This document shows, in pieces, positions 28,023-35,902 of a stretch of DNA of 64,000 nucleotides. The notes under the pieces were generated by a model. That model was not told the DNA's origin. It worked only from the letters and a program-made list of their open reading frames with translations, and searched no databases. Positions within the stretch are counted from its first letter, which is position 1. Every line of letters begins with the position of its first letter. This DNA comes from Mogibacterium sp. (GTDB taxonomy: Bacteria > Bacillota > Clostridia > Peptostreptococcales > Anaerovoracaceae): NCBI GenBank assembly GCA_017431685.1, contig JAFRKO010000027.1, positions 31,687-95,686 of the forward strand, written 5' to 3'. Position numbers and translations under genes: made by a program.

Positions 28023-29344
28023 TAAGGATACAAACTGTGGCAGAAGAAAAGGGCAAAAGATACAGAAAGAAAAAAGTAAGAATAAACTACAGTAAAGCAG
28101 CCCGTGCACTGGCGCTGCTTATTCTTGTGCTCACGATAGTGCTGTCATATCTGCCTGTAGCACTCGGCAGAGGAATGTCATATGACCGCAGTCTCTTAAG
28201 GCCTTGCGGCGAGCTTGGATCAAAAGCCCCGGGGCTGAGGGCGCAGTCTGCGATAATGTACTCGACAGACCTGAATGAGCCGGTATTCGAGAAGAATGCT
28301 GATCAGCGTATGGAGCCATACAGCATTACCAAGATACTTACATGCTATCTGGCTCTTGAAAATCTGGATCCGGATACAGAACTTACTGCTTCTCCAAACG
28401 CATGCAGAGTACTGGAAGACGGCATGGAGCTTGAGCTTGAGCCAGGAGAAAAGTCCAGAGCTATGGATCTTATTTATGCGGCAATGATGATGTCTGCCAA
28501 CGATGCAACAATTGTTCTGGGCGAAGGAGTTTCAGGCAGTGAGCGCGAATTCGTCGAACTGATGAACAAAACTGTCAAAAAGTGGGGATGTAAGGACACA
28601 AATTTCGTCAATACGAACGGCTGGCAGCATAAGGATCACTATACGACTGCCCGCGATATGGCGATAATCACAAAGCATTGCTTTGAAAACGAAAAACTCA
28701 GAGAGATAGCGCTTACAAAGAAATACACAATGCCGGCTACAAATATGAGCGGCAAACTTAAAATGCAGAACGCTCTGCTTAAGGCTACTGATAATCTGGA
28801 AGGATTGACTTTCGGAAAGACGGGAAGCTGGTCTGAGACCCAGTGCTCAATTACCCTTGGTTTCAAAGAAAGCGGACTAAGCGCCATCATAGTGCTTCTT
28901 GGTGATACCGCGAAGGGCAGGATGGAGGATCCGCGAACACTCATAAAGGTCGCTCATGACCTGACACCCGGATTTATCGTTACGGACAGCGACAAGAATG
29001 TCTGCAACACATGGGTCAGGCATGGCGTAAAATCTAAAGTATCTCTGGATACAAAGGGCCTCAGATATGCATATCCTGAAAATCAAAGAGCAGGTGGTGT
29101 TAAGGTAAAGACTGAGATAAATATACTTGAGGCTCCGGTCAAAAGGGGTGAGAAGGTAGGTAAATTCTATATCTATGCCAATAGGGAGCAGGTAGGAGAA
29201 GGCTATCTTTATGCAGGAGAAGACATAGAGACGGGATGGCTGCCATCTTATCTGTATATAACAAACCGCACGACCATTTTTATCGGGATCATCATTGCGC
29301 TGATCCTGATCCTTGGACTGGTGATGTCAAAAATCAAAAGGTAA
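28019..29344 (+). CDS. D-alanyl-D-alanine carboxypeptidase (DacA/DacF family)
   Basis: Membrane-bound low-molecular-weight penicillin-binding protein of 441 residues that removes the terminal D-Ala of peptidoglycan stems. A basic N-terminal tail and a membrane segment (about 28-48) are followed by the S11 domain with all active-site motifs: SITK (S102, K105), SAN (S159-N161) and KTG (K267-G269). A beta-rich PBP5-type C-terminal domain and a final membrane helix (TIFIGIIIALILILGLVM) close it. It is the tenth and last gene of the ftsE operon. Compare the motif-less homologue at 55698. Confidence 0.93.
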   Translation: MIRIQTVAEEKGKRYRKKKVRINYSKAARALALLILVLTIVLSYLPVALGRGMSYDRSLLRPCGELGSKAPGLRAQSAIMYSTDLNEPVFEKNADQRMEPYSITKILTCYLALENLDPDTELTASPNACRVLEDGMELELEPGEKSRAMDLIYAAMMMSANDATIVLGEGVSGSEREFVELMNKTVKKWGCKDTNFVNTNGWQHKDHYTTARDMAIITKHCFENEKLREIALTKKYTMPATNMSGKLKMQNALLKATDNLEGLTFGKTGSWSETQCSITLGFKESGLSAIIVLLGDTAKGRMEDPRTLIKVAHDLTPGFIVTDSDKNVCNTWVRHGVKSKVSLDTKGLRYAYPENQRAGGVKVKTEINILEAPVKRGEKVGKFYIYANREQVGEGYLYAGEDIETGWLPSYLYITNRTTIFIGIIIALILILGLVMSKIKR

Positions 29345-29358
29345 TAAAAATATGCTGT

Positions 29359-29426
29359 AAAAGCGGGGCCATATATGCGGCAGATAAGTATGGCATAACT
29401 GACGTACATATATCCTCGCTTTTTTC
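29359..29426 (+). terminator. Long terminator hairpin of the ftsE operon
   Basis: AAAGCGGGG / CCTCGCTTT outer stem and ATATATG / CATATAT inner stem around a 25-30-base apical part, followed by TTTTTTC. Confidence 0.65.
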
Positions 29427-29435
29427 TTTGAACCC

Positions 29436-29464
29436 TTGTTTATGAGTTTTTATTATGCTAAAAT
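29436..29464 (+). promoter_or_regulatory. Promoter of tRNA-Ser
   Basis: TTGTTT (29436-29441), 17-base spacer, TAAAAT (29459-29464) with extended TGC; the tRNA begins 12 bases further. Confidence 0.65.
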
Positions 29465-29475
29465 ACACGCGTTGT

Positions 29476-29567
29476 GGAGAGATACCCAAGTGGCTGAAGG
29501 GTCTGGCTTCGAATACCAGTAGGTCGGTAGTACCGGCGCGAGGGTTCAAATCCCTCTCTCTCCGCCA
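29476..29567 (+). tRNA. tRNA-Ser (anticodon CGA)
   Basis: Class II tRNA of 92 bases with encoded CCA. Acceptor GGAGAGA/TCTCTCC with discriminator G, D arm CCC...GGG, long variable arm (TAGGTCGGTAGTACCGGC), and T arm GAGGG-TTCAAAT-CCCTC. The anticodon loop TTCGAAT gives CGA, reading UCG. The anticodon stem CTGGC/ACCAG has a C-A mismatch at the pair next to the loop (31-39). Confidence 0.95.
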
Positions 29568-29569
29568 CA

Positions 29570-29630
29570 GCCTTAAGAAGAGACTCATCTGTCTGAACGA
29601 CTTATGAGAAGATCTCTTAAGGCGTTTTTT
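29570..29630 (+). terminator. Terminator after tRNA-Ser
   Basis: GCCTTAAGA...AGACTCAT paired with ATGAGAAGATCTCTTAAGGC, followed by GTTTTTT. Confidence 0.85.
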
Positions 29631-29760
29631 ATGCTCACATTTTGTGCGAAGCACTGATGGGAAGATGCCTAATGACTGTCTTATGGCCATCAAACGAACG
29701 ATTACAGCAATTGAATGGGGGGTATTTGTTTTATAATGCAAATGAGGAGGATAACAGGTT

Positions 29761-29895
29761 ATGATAAATAAATTACTGTGCAGAAGATGCATATTGCTGA
29801 TTGGACTTACCGTCCACTTAAGTCATATGATTGATGTCTTAAAGCACGTCGCATGTTTGTTCAAAAGATGTAATGGTACAGTAATGAAAATATAG
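29761..29895 (+). CDS. Putative 44-residue cysteine-containing small protein
   Basis: A free-standing ORF with GAGGAGG ten bases before its ATG, a TATAAT at about 29731 with TTGAAT 15 bases further upstream, and its own terminator 17 bases after the TAG stop. It therefore has the layout of a separate transcription unit. The peptide starts MINKLLCRRCILLIGLTVHL, with a hydrophobic middle and a basic C-terminal end (LFKRCNGTVMKI). Four cysteines are placed as C7-x2-C10 and C32-x4-C37. No family is recognised. The two cysteine pairs could bind metal or form disulfides. Alternatively the transcript is a small RNA and the ORF is chance. Confidence 0.45.
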   Translation: MINKLLCRRCILLIGLTVHLSHMIDVLKHVACLFKRCNGTVMKI

Positions 29896-29911
29896 AATAT
29901 CTGCATCTGAC

Positions 29912-29947
29912 ACCGGTGTTCACTTCAAACTGACACCGGTTTTTTTG
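29912..29947 (+). terminator. Terminator after the 44-residue ORF
   Basis: Perfect 8-bp stem ACCGGTGT / ACACCGGT followed by seven T. The stem lies within a direct repeat of CTGACACCGGT. Confidence 0.88.
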
Positions 29948-30003
29948 TTAGACGGAGATTCTCACCCTAGGGGTTTCCTTAAAGAGACCATGGTATTTGC
30001 TAA

Positions 30004-30504
30004 TTAAACATTAGGGGATGGAATAAATCTGAATAATGGCTGCGCAGCCAGTGCTACTGCAATACCTGTGGCAAACTGACCGATATTCCACGGAAGACCG
30101 ACTGCGGCCAATGCCCAGCTTCCGTACATGATACGCTCAGCGATCAGATAGCCTGCACACATGACAAGTCCTCCGGTTGCCATAGAAGTGACTTTATGTG
30201 TTCTTTCAATCAGAGAGCCGGTAACAAAAGCCATTGCATATTTAATAATGAAGCTCCACGGTGCCCAGAAAGCAAAGCCTCCGAGGATATCACCGAGAGC
30301 AGAACCCAGGGCGGCAGCAAAAGCGCCCTGTTTTTTCCCAAGAATAAGTACTCCGATAAAGATCATTGCATCCCCAAGATGAACATAGCCCTGAGTCATT
30401 GGAATAGGTATCCTGAAAAGGAGTGTACCAAGCAAAACCAGGCATGCTGTGAGTGAAGTGAATACTAACTTACCTGTACCGGCTTCCCTGGAATGTGTAT
30501 CCAT
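30004..30504 (-). CDS. ECF transporter S component
   Basis: Substrate-binding membrane subunit (166 residues, about five to six helices) of an energy-coupling-factor vitamin importer. The signature RIPIPMTQGYVHLGDAMIFIG and the alanine/glycine-rich GAFAAALGSALGDILGG helix are typical of the family PF12822 members for thiamin precursors, hydroxymethylpyrimidine, or pyridoxine. The shared EcfA/EcfT module is not next to it and must be elsewhere. AGGAGG five bases before the ATG. It is divergent from the MocR-type fusion gene; because MocR regulators bind PLP, a B6 vitamer is a plausible substrate, but this is inference. Confidence 0.88.
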   Translation of the reverse strand: MDTHSREAGTGKLVFTSLTACLVLLGTLLFRIPIPMTQGYVHLGDAMIFIGVLILGKKQGAFAAALGSALGDILGGFAFWAPWSFIIKYAMAFVTGSLIERTHKVTSMATGGLVMCAGYLIAERIMYGSWALAAVGLPWNIGQFATGIAVALAAQPLFRFIPSPNV

Positions 30505-30529
30505 GATATCCTCCTTTGCTTACTTTGCG

Positions 30530-30558
30530 TTGACCACTGTTGGTATATGCACTATAAT
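30530..30558 (+). promoter_or_regulatory. Promoter of the MocR/class IV fusion gene
   Basis: TTGACC (30530-30535), 17-base spacer, TATAAT (30553-30558). The leader of about 73 bases holds an AT-rich partial palindrome (TTAAT...ATTAA, about 30589-30605). The region is shared with the divergent S component. Confidence 0.75.
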
Positions 30559-30637
30559 AACGGCAAACTGTGATTTCAGAAATGCTCAATTAATGATTTT
30601 TATTAATAACAATTTTATACAAAACAGAGGAGAAAAA

Positions 30638-32821
30638 ATGATTTCCTTCGAAATAGAACACAATTCCGGCAAAAATTTTTATGTACAGCTGTATGAATAC
30701 CTTAAGAAAGAGATATCTGAAGGTAGAATCAGGACGGGAGAAAGACTTCCTTCTTTACGATCCATGTCTTCTGCTGTTGGCATGAGTGTCACAACTGTAA
30801 AACTGGCTTATGAGCAGTTGATGGCGGAAGGATATCTGATCAGCAAACCCCAGTCCGGCTACTATGCTGCACAGGGTGCTGCGGTAAAAGATTTCCACAG
30901 GAACCTGAAAGAGCAAGGTGCGAACGAAGACATATGTGACAGCAATGCCGTGAGAAAAAAGGATGATGCTGTACCGCTCATGTTCGATCCGGAGTCATTT
31001 GATTTTGTCAAGTGGAAGAAATGCATGTCCGCAGTGCTTAACGATACACCGGAGCTGCTTCTTTCTGAAGGAGACCGTCAGGGCGAGCCTGCACTCAGAA
31101 AGGAGATAGCGGGATATCTTTATAATGCAAGGGGCGTTATATGCACTCAGGAGCAGGTTGTCATAAGTGCCGGTACCCAGCAGCTCATCAATCATCTGGC
31201 AAGGATACTCAGAATGATGGATATTATGCATGTGTCGGTAGAGGATCCCGGATATATGCCTGTAAGGAGTATTTTCCGTGATATGGGATTCAGTATGAGC
31301 TGCATTCCGGTGAGGGAAAACGGCATCTTTATTGAGCGCCTTCCGGCGAACATCAGGACAGCTGCATATGTCTGCCCTCAGAACCAGTTCCCGACAGGAG
31401 CGGTGATGCCTATAAGCCGCAGACATGAGATCCTTGAATGGGCTGAGGCCAATGACAGTATAATAATAGAGGATGACTATAACAGCGAACTGAGATATAC
31501 AGGAATGCCGATACCTGCATTGCAGGGCATAGATCATTGCGGCAGAGTAGTTTACCTTGGTTCTTTCACATCTACTCTGTTCCCGGCAGTCAGGATCAGC
31601 TATATGGTTCTCCCTGAGAGTATGGTTAAGCTGTACGAGAGCATACGGAATAACTACGATCAGACATGCTCGAAAACTGAGCAGCTGACTCTGGCAGAGT
31701 TTATGAGGAGAGGATTCTTTAACACAAACCTCAGACGGGTTCGTAAACTGTACTCGAGTAAACTCCAGGAAGCAATTGAGGCTATAAAAGAATATGGAAG
31801 TGAAGGCAGCTTTCTAACAGCTGAGAACACTCAGTCAGGCATCAATATAATATTAAGACTGAATACACATACAAAAGTCATCACTCATGGGAAAAATGGC
31901 AAGACGAGATCCGAAGAGATACGCCGCGAAATGGCAGACCGGCTGGTGCAGACAGCAGCTGATACCGGTATAAAGGTACGGAACATCGATCAGCTTGACC
32001 GTGACGGGCGGATGTATCTGGTTTTTTACTACAATCAGATACCGCTTGGCAATATCAGAACGGCTGTAAAGGCAATGATCGAAGGCTTCAAGTCAGCCGT
32101 AACAAAGGGCAGTCTCAGTCTTCCTTCTGTATATGAAGTCATAAGACTGATCGAAGGAAAACCGCAGTTCCTGAAAGAGCATTATGAGAGACTTGAGAAG
32201 TCGCTCGCAAGCATGGGGATACCTGTTCCTTTCACACGCGACCGCTTAGCAGACTGTATTGCCGACCTTGCAGCAGAAGCAGGGATAGACAATCACAATA
32301 TAAAGATAGAGGTGGATGTGGAAGGACACTCGATAATGCATCTCAACCCGACACACTATCCATCTGAAGAGCTTTATGAGACAGGAGTCAGAACAGATTT
32401 GTTCAGAGGTGAGAGGAAAAACCCAAATATCAAAATGATGGATCACGCTCTGAGGGATGCAGCTGATAAAGCAATCAGAACAGGCGATCTGTATGAAGTT
32501 CTTCTGGTCAATAGCTATGGAAGGATAACAGAAGGCAGCCGGTCAAATGTGTTTTTTATCAGAGACGGTGAGGTATACACAGCTCCTTCGGAAGAAGTGC
32601 TGCTGGGTGTAACCAGGACTATGATAATAAGAATTGTTGAGAAAGCCGGTATTCCGCTGCATTATTGTTCGGTGAAAAAAGACGATCTGAAATTTTTCGA
32701 CGCAGCGTTCATAAGCGGCACTTCCCCTAAAGTTCTGCCGATATACGCCATTGGTGAAAATACATATGATGTGAATGACCCGTTGCTCAGGTATATTATG
32801 GAACAATACGATCAACTGTAA
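30638..32821 (+). CDS. Three-part fusion: GntR helix-turn-helix + MocR aminotransferase-like domain lacking PLP lysine + class IV aminotransferase
   Basis: AGAGGAG before ATG 30638 fixes the start of a continuous 727-residue protein. Residues 1-80 are a GntR-type winged helix (RTGERLPSLRSMSSAVGMS...). Residues about 115-490 resemble the fold-type I domain of MocR/PdxR regulators: SAGTQQLINHL, PQNQFPTG, EDDYNSELRY. The PLP-lysine block, normally GTFSKTLFP, here reads GSFTSTLFP, so serine 312 stands where lysine should be. Residues about 497-727 are a complete class IV aminotransferase (SVYEVIRLIEGKPQFLKEH..., NIKMMDHALR, RITEGSRSNVFFI, TAPSEEVLLGVTR) with its own candidate PLP lysine K599. It may be a regulator whose cofactor-binding role moved to the second domain. 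Divergent from an ECF S component. Confidence 0.85.
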   Translation: MISFEIEHNSGKNFYVQLYEYLKKEISEGRIRTGERLPSLRSMSSAVGMSVTTVKLAYEQLMAEGYLISKPQSGYYAAQGAAVKDFHRNLKEQGANEDICDSNAVRKKDDAVPLMFDPESFDFVKWKKCMSAVLNDTPELLLSEGDRQGEPALRKEIAGYLYNARGVICTQEQVVISAGTQQLINHLARILRMMDIMHVSVEDPGYMPVRSIFRDMGFSMSCIPVRENGIFIERLPANIRTAAYVCPQNQFPTGAVMPISRRHEILEWAEANDSIIIEDDYNSELRYTGMPIPALQGIDHCGRVVYLGSFTSTLFPAVRISYMVLPESMVKLYESIRNNYDQTCSKTEQLTLAEFMRRGFFNTNLRRVRKLYSSKLQEAIEAIKEYGSEGSFLTAENTQSGINIILRLNTHTKVITHGKNGKTRSEEIRREMADRLVQTAADTGIKVRNIDQLDRDGRMYLVFYYNQIPLGNIRTAVKAMIEGFKSAVTKGSLSLPSVYEVIRLIEGKPQFLKEHYERLEKSLASMGIPVPFTRDRLADCIADLAAEAGIDNHNIKIEVDVEGHSIMHLNPTHYPSEELYETGVRTDLFRGERKNPNIKMMDHALRDAADKAIRTGDLYEVLLVNSYGRITEGSRSNVFFIRDGEVYTAPSEEVLLGVTRTMIIRIVEKAGIPLHYCSVKKDDLKFFDAAFISGTSPKVLPIYAIGENTYDVNDPLLRYIMEQYDQL

Positions 32822-32849
32822 CTTCTTATTCCATAGCTCCGATATCGCC

Positions 32850-32891
32850 TCCCCCTTGAAACTACATGTTTCAAGGGGGATATGCTATAAT
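32850..32891 (+). promoter_or_regulatory. 13-bp inverted repeat beside an extended -10 element
   Basis: TCCCCCTTGAAAC (32850-32862) and its exact complement (32868-32880) enclose a five-base loop. There is no T tract, so it is a poor terminator. Immediately right is TGCTATAAT (32883-32891), an extended -10. The palindrome covers the -35 zone and could be an operator for the metallophosphoesterase gene. Confidence 0.45.
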
Positions 32892-32978
32892 TCAATGGGT
32901 GTTTATGGGGCTGCTTATTCTTATGTAAAAGGCAGCTGCCGTTTTTGATAACAATACTAGTCGTAATTAGGAGCAACA

Positions 32979-34160
32979 ATGTTAGGTAAGTTTTTTCTGG
33001 TTGTTTACGTTTTGGTACAGATACTGATTTCAACGCTTACGGAATATTCTATAAACAACAGTGGGGCTTTCAGAAGGATAGGAGAGAAAACAAGAATACT
33101 AAGAATAATAATATATGCAGCGCTTGCAGCGATACCTGTTCTGGGTGCTTATCTGCCGAAATCTCCGTTCAAGTTCTTTTGCATGGGATTCGGGAATTTA
33201 TGGCTGGGCTTTTTTATGTATTACGCCGTGTTTGTTCTGATCCTTTTCCCGATTATCCGGATAATTATAAAAAACAGGGAAAATGGCAATAAGGCACTTA
33301 TGGGAAGGGCTTTCCAGTTTACTTTTCTGGCAGCGTGTATCTTAATGGCTGCAGGCCTTGTTCACGCTCAGAACCCGAAGCTGGTCAACTATGATGTTGA
33401 ACTGGCAAACGAGTCCGCAAAAGGTGAAAAAGTAAAAATAGTCCTGCTGGCAGATCTTCATCTCAGTGTGAACTCTGATATAAAAGCTACAGAAAAAATG
33501 GTTAAGCTCGTAAATGAATGCGATCCTGACATCATAGTTATAGCCGGCGATATTTTTACAAGCAATTTTGAGGGGTTAAATAACCCTGAAAAATATTCTG
33601 CCGCACTGAGCAAGATGCACGCAAAATACGGAGTTTATGCGGTTTGCGGAAATCATGATGTGGATGAAAACCTTATAGGAGGGTTTTCCATTTCGCCTGT
33701 ATCCCAGGCGTTCAGAACACCTGAAATGGACAAGTTCTTTGACGATTCGGGATTTAGGGTGCTGTATGATGAAAACGTTGAGATAGGTGACGGACTGTTT
33801 ACACTTTCCGGAAGAGTAGATGGAGAAAAAGCCGGAGACGGAACCTCTGACAGGATGAGTGCGGATATGCTGTTAAAGGATGCAGATAAAACCAAACCTA
33901 TCGTAGTTCTCCAGCATGAGCCTATAGACTTCAAAAACCTGGCTGACAGCGGGGCTGATCTGGTCCTTTGCGGGCACACTCATAACGGTCAGATATTCCC
34001 GGGGAATCTCATAGTTCCGTTTTTTAACGAAAATGCCTATGGTGTGAAAGATCTATACGGATCAACAACAGTCGTAACTGCAGGAGTAGGATACTATGGA
34101 CCGCCGATGCGGTTTGGAACAGACAGCGAAGTGACAGTATTAAATGTTACATTTAAATAA
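32979..34160 (+). CDS. Membrane-anchored metallophosphoesterase
   Basis: A 393-residue protein with four hydrophobic segments in the first 130 residues (for example VVYVLVQILISTL, IYAALAAIPVLGAYL, LWLGFFMYYAVFVLIL, FLAACILMAAGLVHA) and a calcineurin-like domain after about 145. Metal motifs: LADLHLS, AGDIFTS, CGNHDVDE, LQHEP and CGHTHNGQ. This layout resembles YkuE/YaeI-type phosphoesterases acting at the membrane surface. AGGAG precedes the ATG. Substrate unknown; the fifth block GHTHNGQ is intact, so activity is expected. Confidence 0.88.
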   Translation: MLGKFFLVVYVLVQILISTLTEYSINNSGAFRRIGEKTRILRIIIYAALAAIPVLGAYLPKSPFKFFCMGFGNLWLGFFMYYAVFVLILFPIIRIIIKNRENGNKALMGRAFQFTFLAACILMAAGLVHAQNPKLVNYDVELANESAKGEKVKIVLLADLHLSVNSDIKATEKMVKLVNECDPDIIVIAGDIFTSNFEGLNNPEKYSAALSKMHAKYGVYAVCGNHDVDENLIGGFSISPVSQAFRTPEMDKFFDDSGFRVLYDENVEIGDGLFTLSGRVDGEKAGDGTSDRMSADMLLKDADKTKPIVVLQHEPIDFKNLADSGADLVLCGHTHNGQIFPGNLIVPFFNENAYGVKDLYGSTTVVTAGVGYYGPPMRFGTDSEVTVLNVTFK

Positions 34161-34195
34161 GACAAATCGAACAGATATAGTGGAGTAATAAAAGA

Positions 34196-35779
34196 ATGAA
34201 TAGTGATACAGCTGAATTCAGATGGAGTTTTCGCGAAATCAGAAGCAGGATCAGACGAACGGTTTTTACAAAAGGCTTAAAACCATATTTTGTTCTTATC
34301 CTCATAATCTTTTTGTTTTCATTTATCGGTATATTGCAGTATAACGCTTCCGGCCTGATAAACACATTGGATATGCAATTCGGCAGAGGCATTGTGCAAA
34401 AGGACGATATACTGAATATCCTTGACTATGTCAGAAATACTGAGCTGATACAGTCAATGCCTGAATTTGTAAGAGAAGAAATTGTAATACCCGTTATCTG
34501 GTCCATATTATCCACTTATAGCTGGCTTATCAATCTTTTCGCTATGAACCGTGCTTACATGGCCCGGAACATAGGAGAGGTCTTTGTTTTTATCATGCTG
34601 TTTATGGTGCTGTATAAAGGCATCACCTCGTTTTTCAAGAAAACACTGGCTGTCGGACTTAACCGAGCCGTTATGGAGAACAGATTCCAGAGGGATGTTA
34701 AGATACGGCGTATTCTTGCACCTTTCGGCAATCATAAGTTCCTTCATGTAATAGGTGTGATGTGTATTTATGTTATTGTGATGTCCCTGTGGTGGATCAC
34801 CATAATAGGCGGCATCATAAAACATTACCAGTATTTGTGTGTGCCATATTTACTTGCTGAAAATCCGGATCTGAGCTGGAAACAAGCCAGGAATCTTTCA
34901 AAAAAAATGACACATGGATATAAATGGAAAATGTTTCTGCTCGAAATGTCATATTTATATCTTCTTATACCCGGATTTCTTATTCCGCTCAGCGATCTTT
35001 TCCTCGTTATGCCGATCGATTATACGATGGACGCTGAAATGTATTTCACACTCAGACAGAGGCCTGATATCAACAGAAGCAAATTTATAGAGACTGCGTT
35101 CGATAATGATGCTTATGTTGACAGGGTAAAAGCCGGAGAAAAACCGGAGGATATCCATCAGGAATATCTGATGCCTGATCTGCATATCAGGAATTCAAGC
35201 TTTGATGAAGCGGACAGTTATCATATTACGGACTATATCGCAATGTTCTTCATATTCTGCTTTATAGGCTGGTTGTGGGAAGTCGGTCTTCATCTTGTAA
35301 AGGACATGGTTTTTGTAAACAGAGGTGTTATGTATGGTCCATGGCTTCCGATATATGGAGCCGGCGGCGTTTGTATAATCGCACTTCTAAACAAACTCAA
35401 ACACCATAAACTTAAACTGTTCATCTGTACCATGCTGCTCTGCGGTGTTATCGAGTATTTTACAAGTTTTGTGATTGAGTTTTTCAATAACATGTCATAT
35501 TGGGACTATCATAATATGCAGCTGAACCTGAACGGCAGGGTATGTCTGGCAGGGCTTATTGCATTTGATATAGGAGGTTTCCTGGGTATATTCATTGTAG
35601 GCCCTCTTATAAGAAACCTGATGCACAGGCTAGGCCCAAAGAAGGCAAAGATCGTATGCTCCGTACTTGTGACTTTATTTGTGATCGATATGATATGCTG
35701 TTCTGTTTTCGGACCTAATGCCGGAGAAGGGGTAGGAGTACCTATATCATCACTGCTCCTGCGTTTATTGATCTGTTGA
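34196..35779 (+). CDS. Polytopic membrane protein, DUF975 plus CmpB-like domain
   Basis: The 527 residues contain two membrane modules. The first (about 1-290) looks like DUF975, with its signature LSWKQARNLSKKMTHGYKWKMFLLEMSYLYLLIPG. An acidic linker (about 300-345) follows. The second (about 345-520) has the putative ABC-permease CmpB signature FIFCFIGWLWEVGLHLV...NRGVMYGPWLPIYGAGG. Both modules occur in many Firmicutes as separate proteins of unknown role; here they are joined. GGAG lies ten bases before the ATG. It follows the metallophosphoesterase by 35 bases and may share its transcript. No ATPase partner is adjacent. Confidence 0.75.
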   Translation: MNSDTAEFRWSFREIRSRIRRTVFTKGLKPYFVLILIIFLFSFIGILQYNASGLINTLDMQFGRGIVQKDDILNILDYVRNTELIQSMPEFVREEIVIPVIWSILSTYSWLINLFAMNRAYMARNIGEVFVFIMLFMVLYKGITSFFKKTLAVGLNRAVMENRFQRDVKIRRILAPFGNHKFLHVIGVMCIYVIVMSLWWITIIGGIIKHYQYLCVPYLLAENPDLSWKQARNLSKKMTHGYKWKMFLLEMSYLYLLIPGFLIPLSDLFLVMPIDYTMDAEMYFTLRQRPDINRSKFIETAFDNDAYVDRVKAGEKPEDIHQEYLMPDLHIRNSSFDEADSYHITDYIAMFFIFCFIGWLWEVGLHLVKDMVFVNRGVMYGPWLPIYGAGGVCIIALLNKLKHHKLKLFICTMLLCGVIEYFTSFVIEFFNNMSYWDYHNMQLNLNGRVCLAGLIAFDIGGFLGIFIVGPLIRNLMHRLGPKKAKIVCSVLVTLFVIDMICCSVFGPNAGEGVGVPISSLLLRLLIC

Positions 35780-35855
35780 TTTCAAAGTACATAGCAAGAA
35801 CCTTTAGCTGAAAGACCGTGCAGCTATATGGTAATCATTTAATACAATAAAAATC

Positions 35856-35887
35856 AGAGCGTTGCACGCATGAAGTGAACCCGCTCT
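35856..35887 (-). terminator. Terminator of the ThrE-type gene pair
   Basis: On the minus strand AGAGCG...CGCTCT with a 20-base loop, followed by GATTTTTATTG. The stem is short. Confidence 0.5.
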
Positions 35888-35902
35888 TCTTAAATTCATA
35901 TC

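Noticed and set aside
29359..29426. The long hairpin after the DD-carboxypeptidase gene as a riboswitch for tRNA-Ser or the 44-codon ORF.
   Set aside because: It ends in a T tract, follows the operon directly and the tRNA has its own promoter; terminator is the simpler reading.
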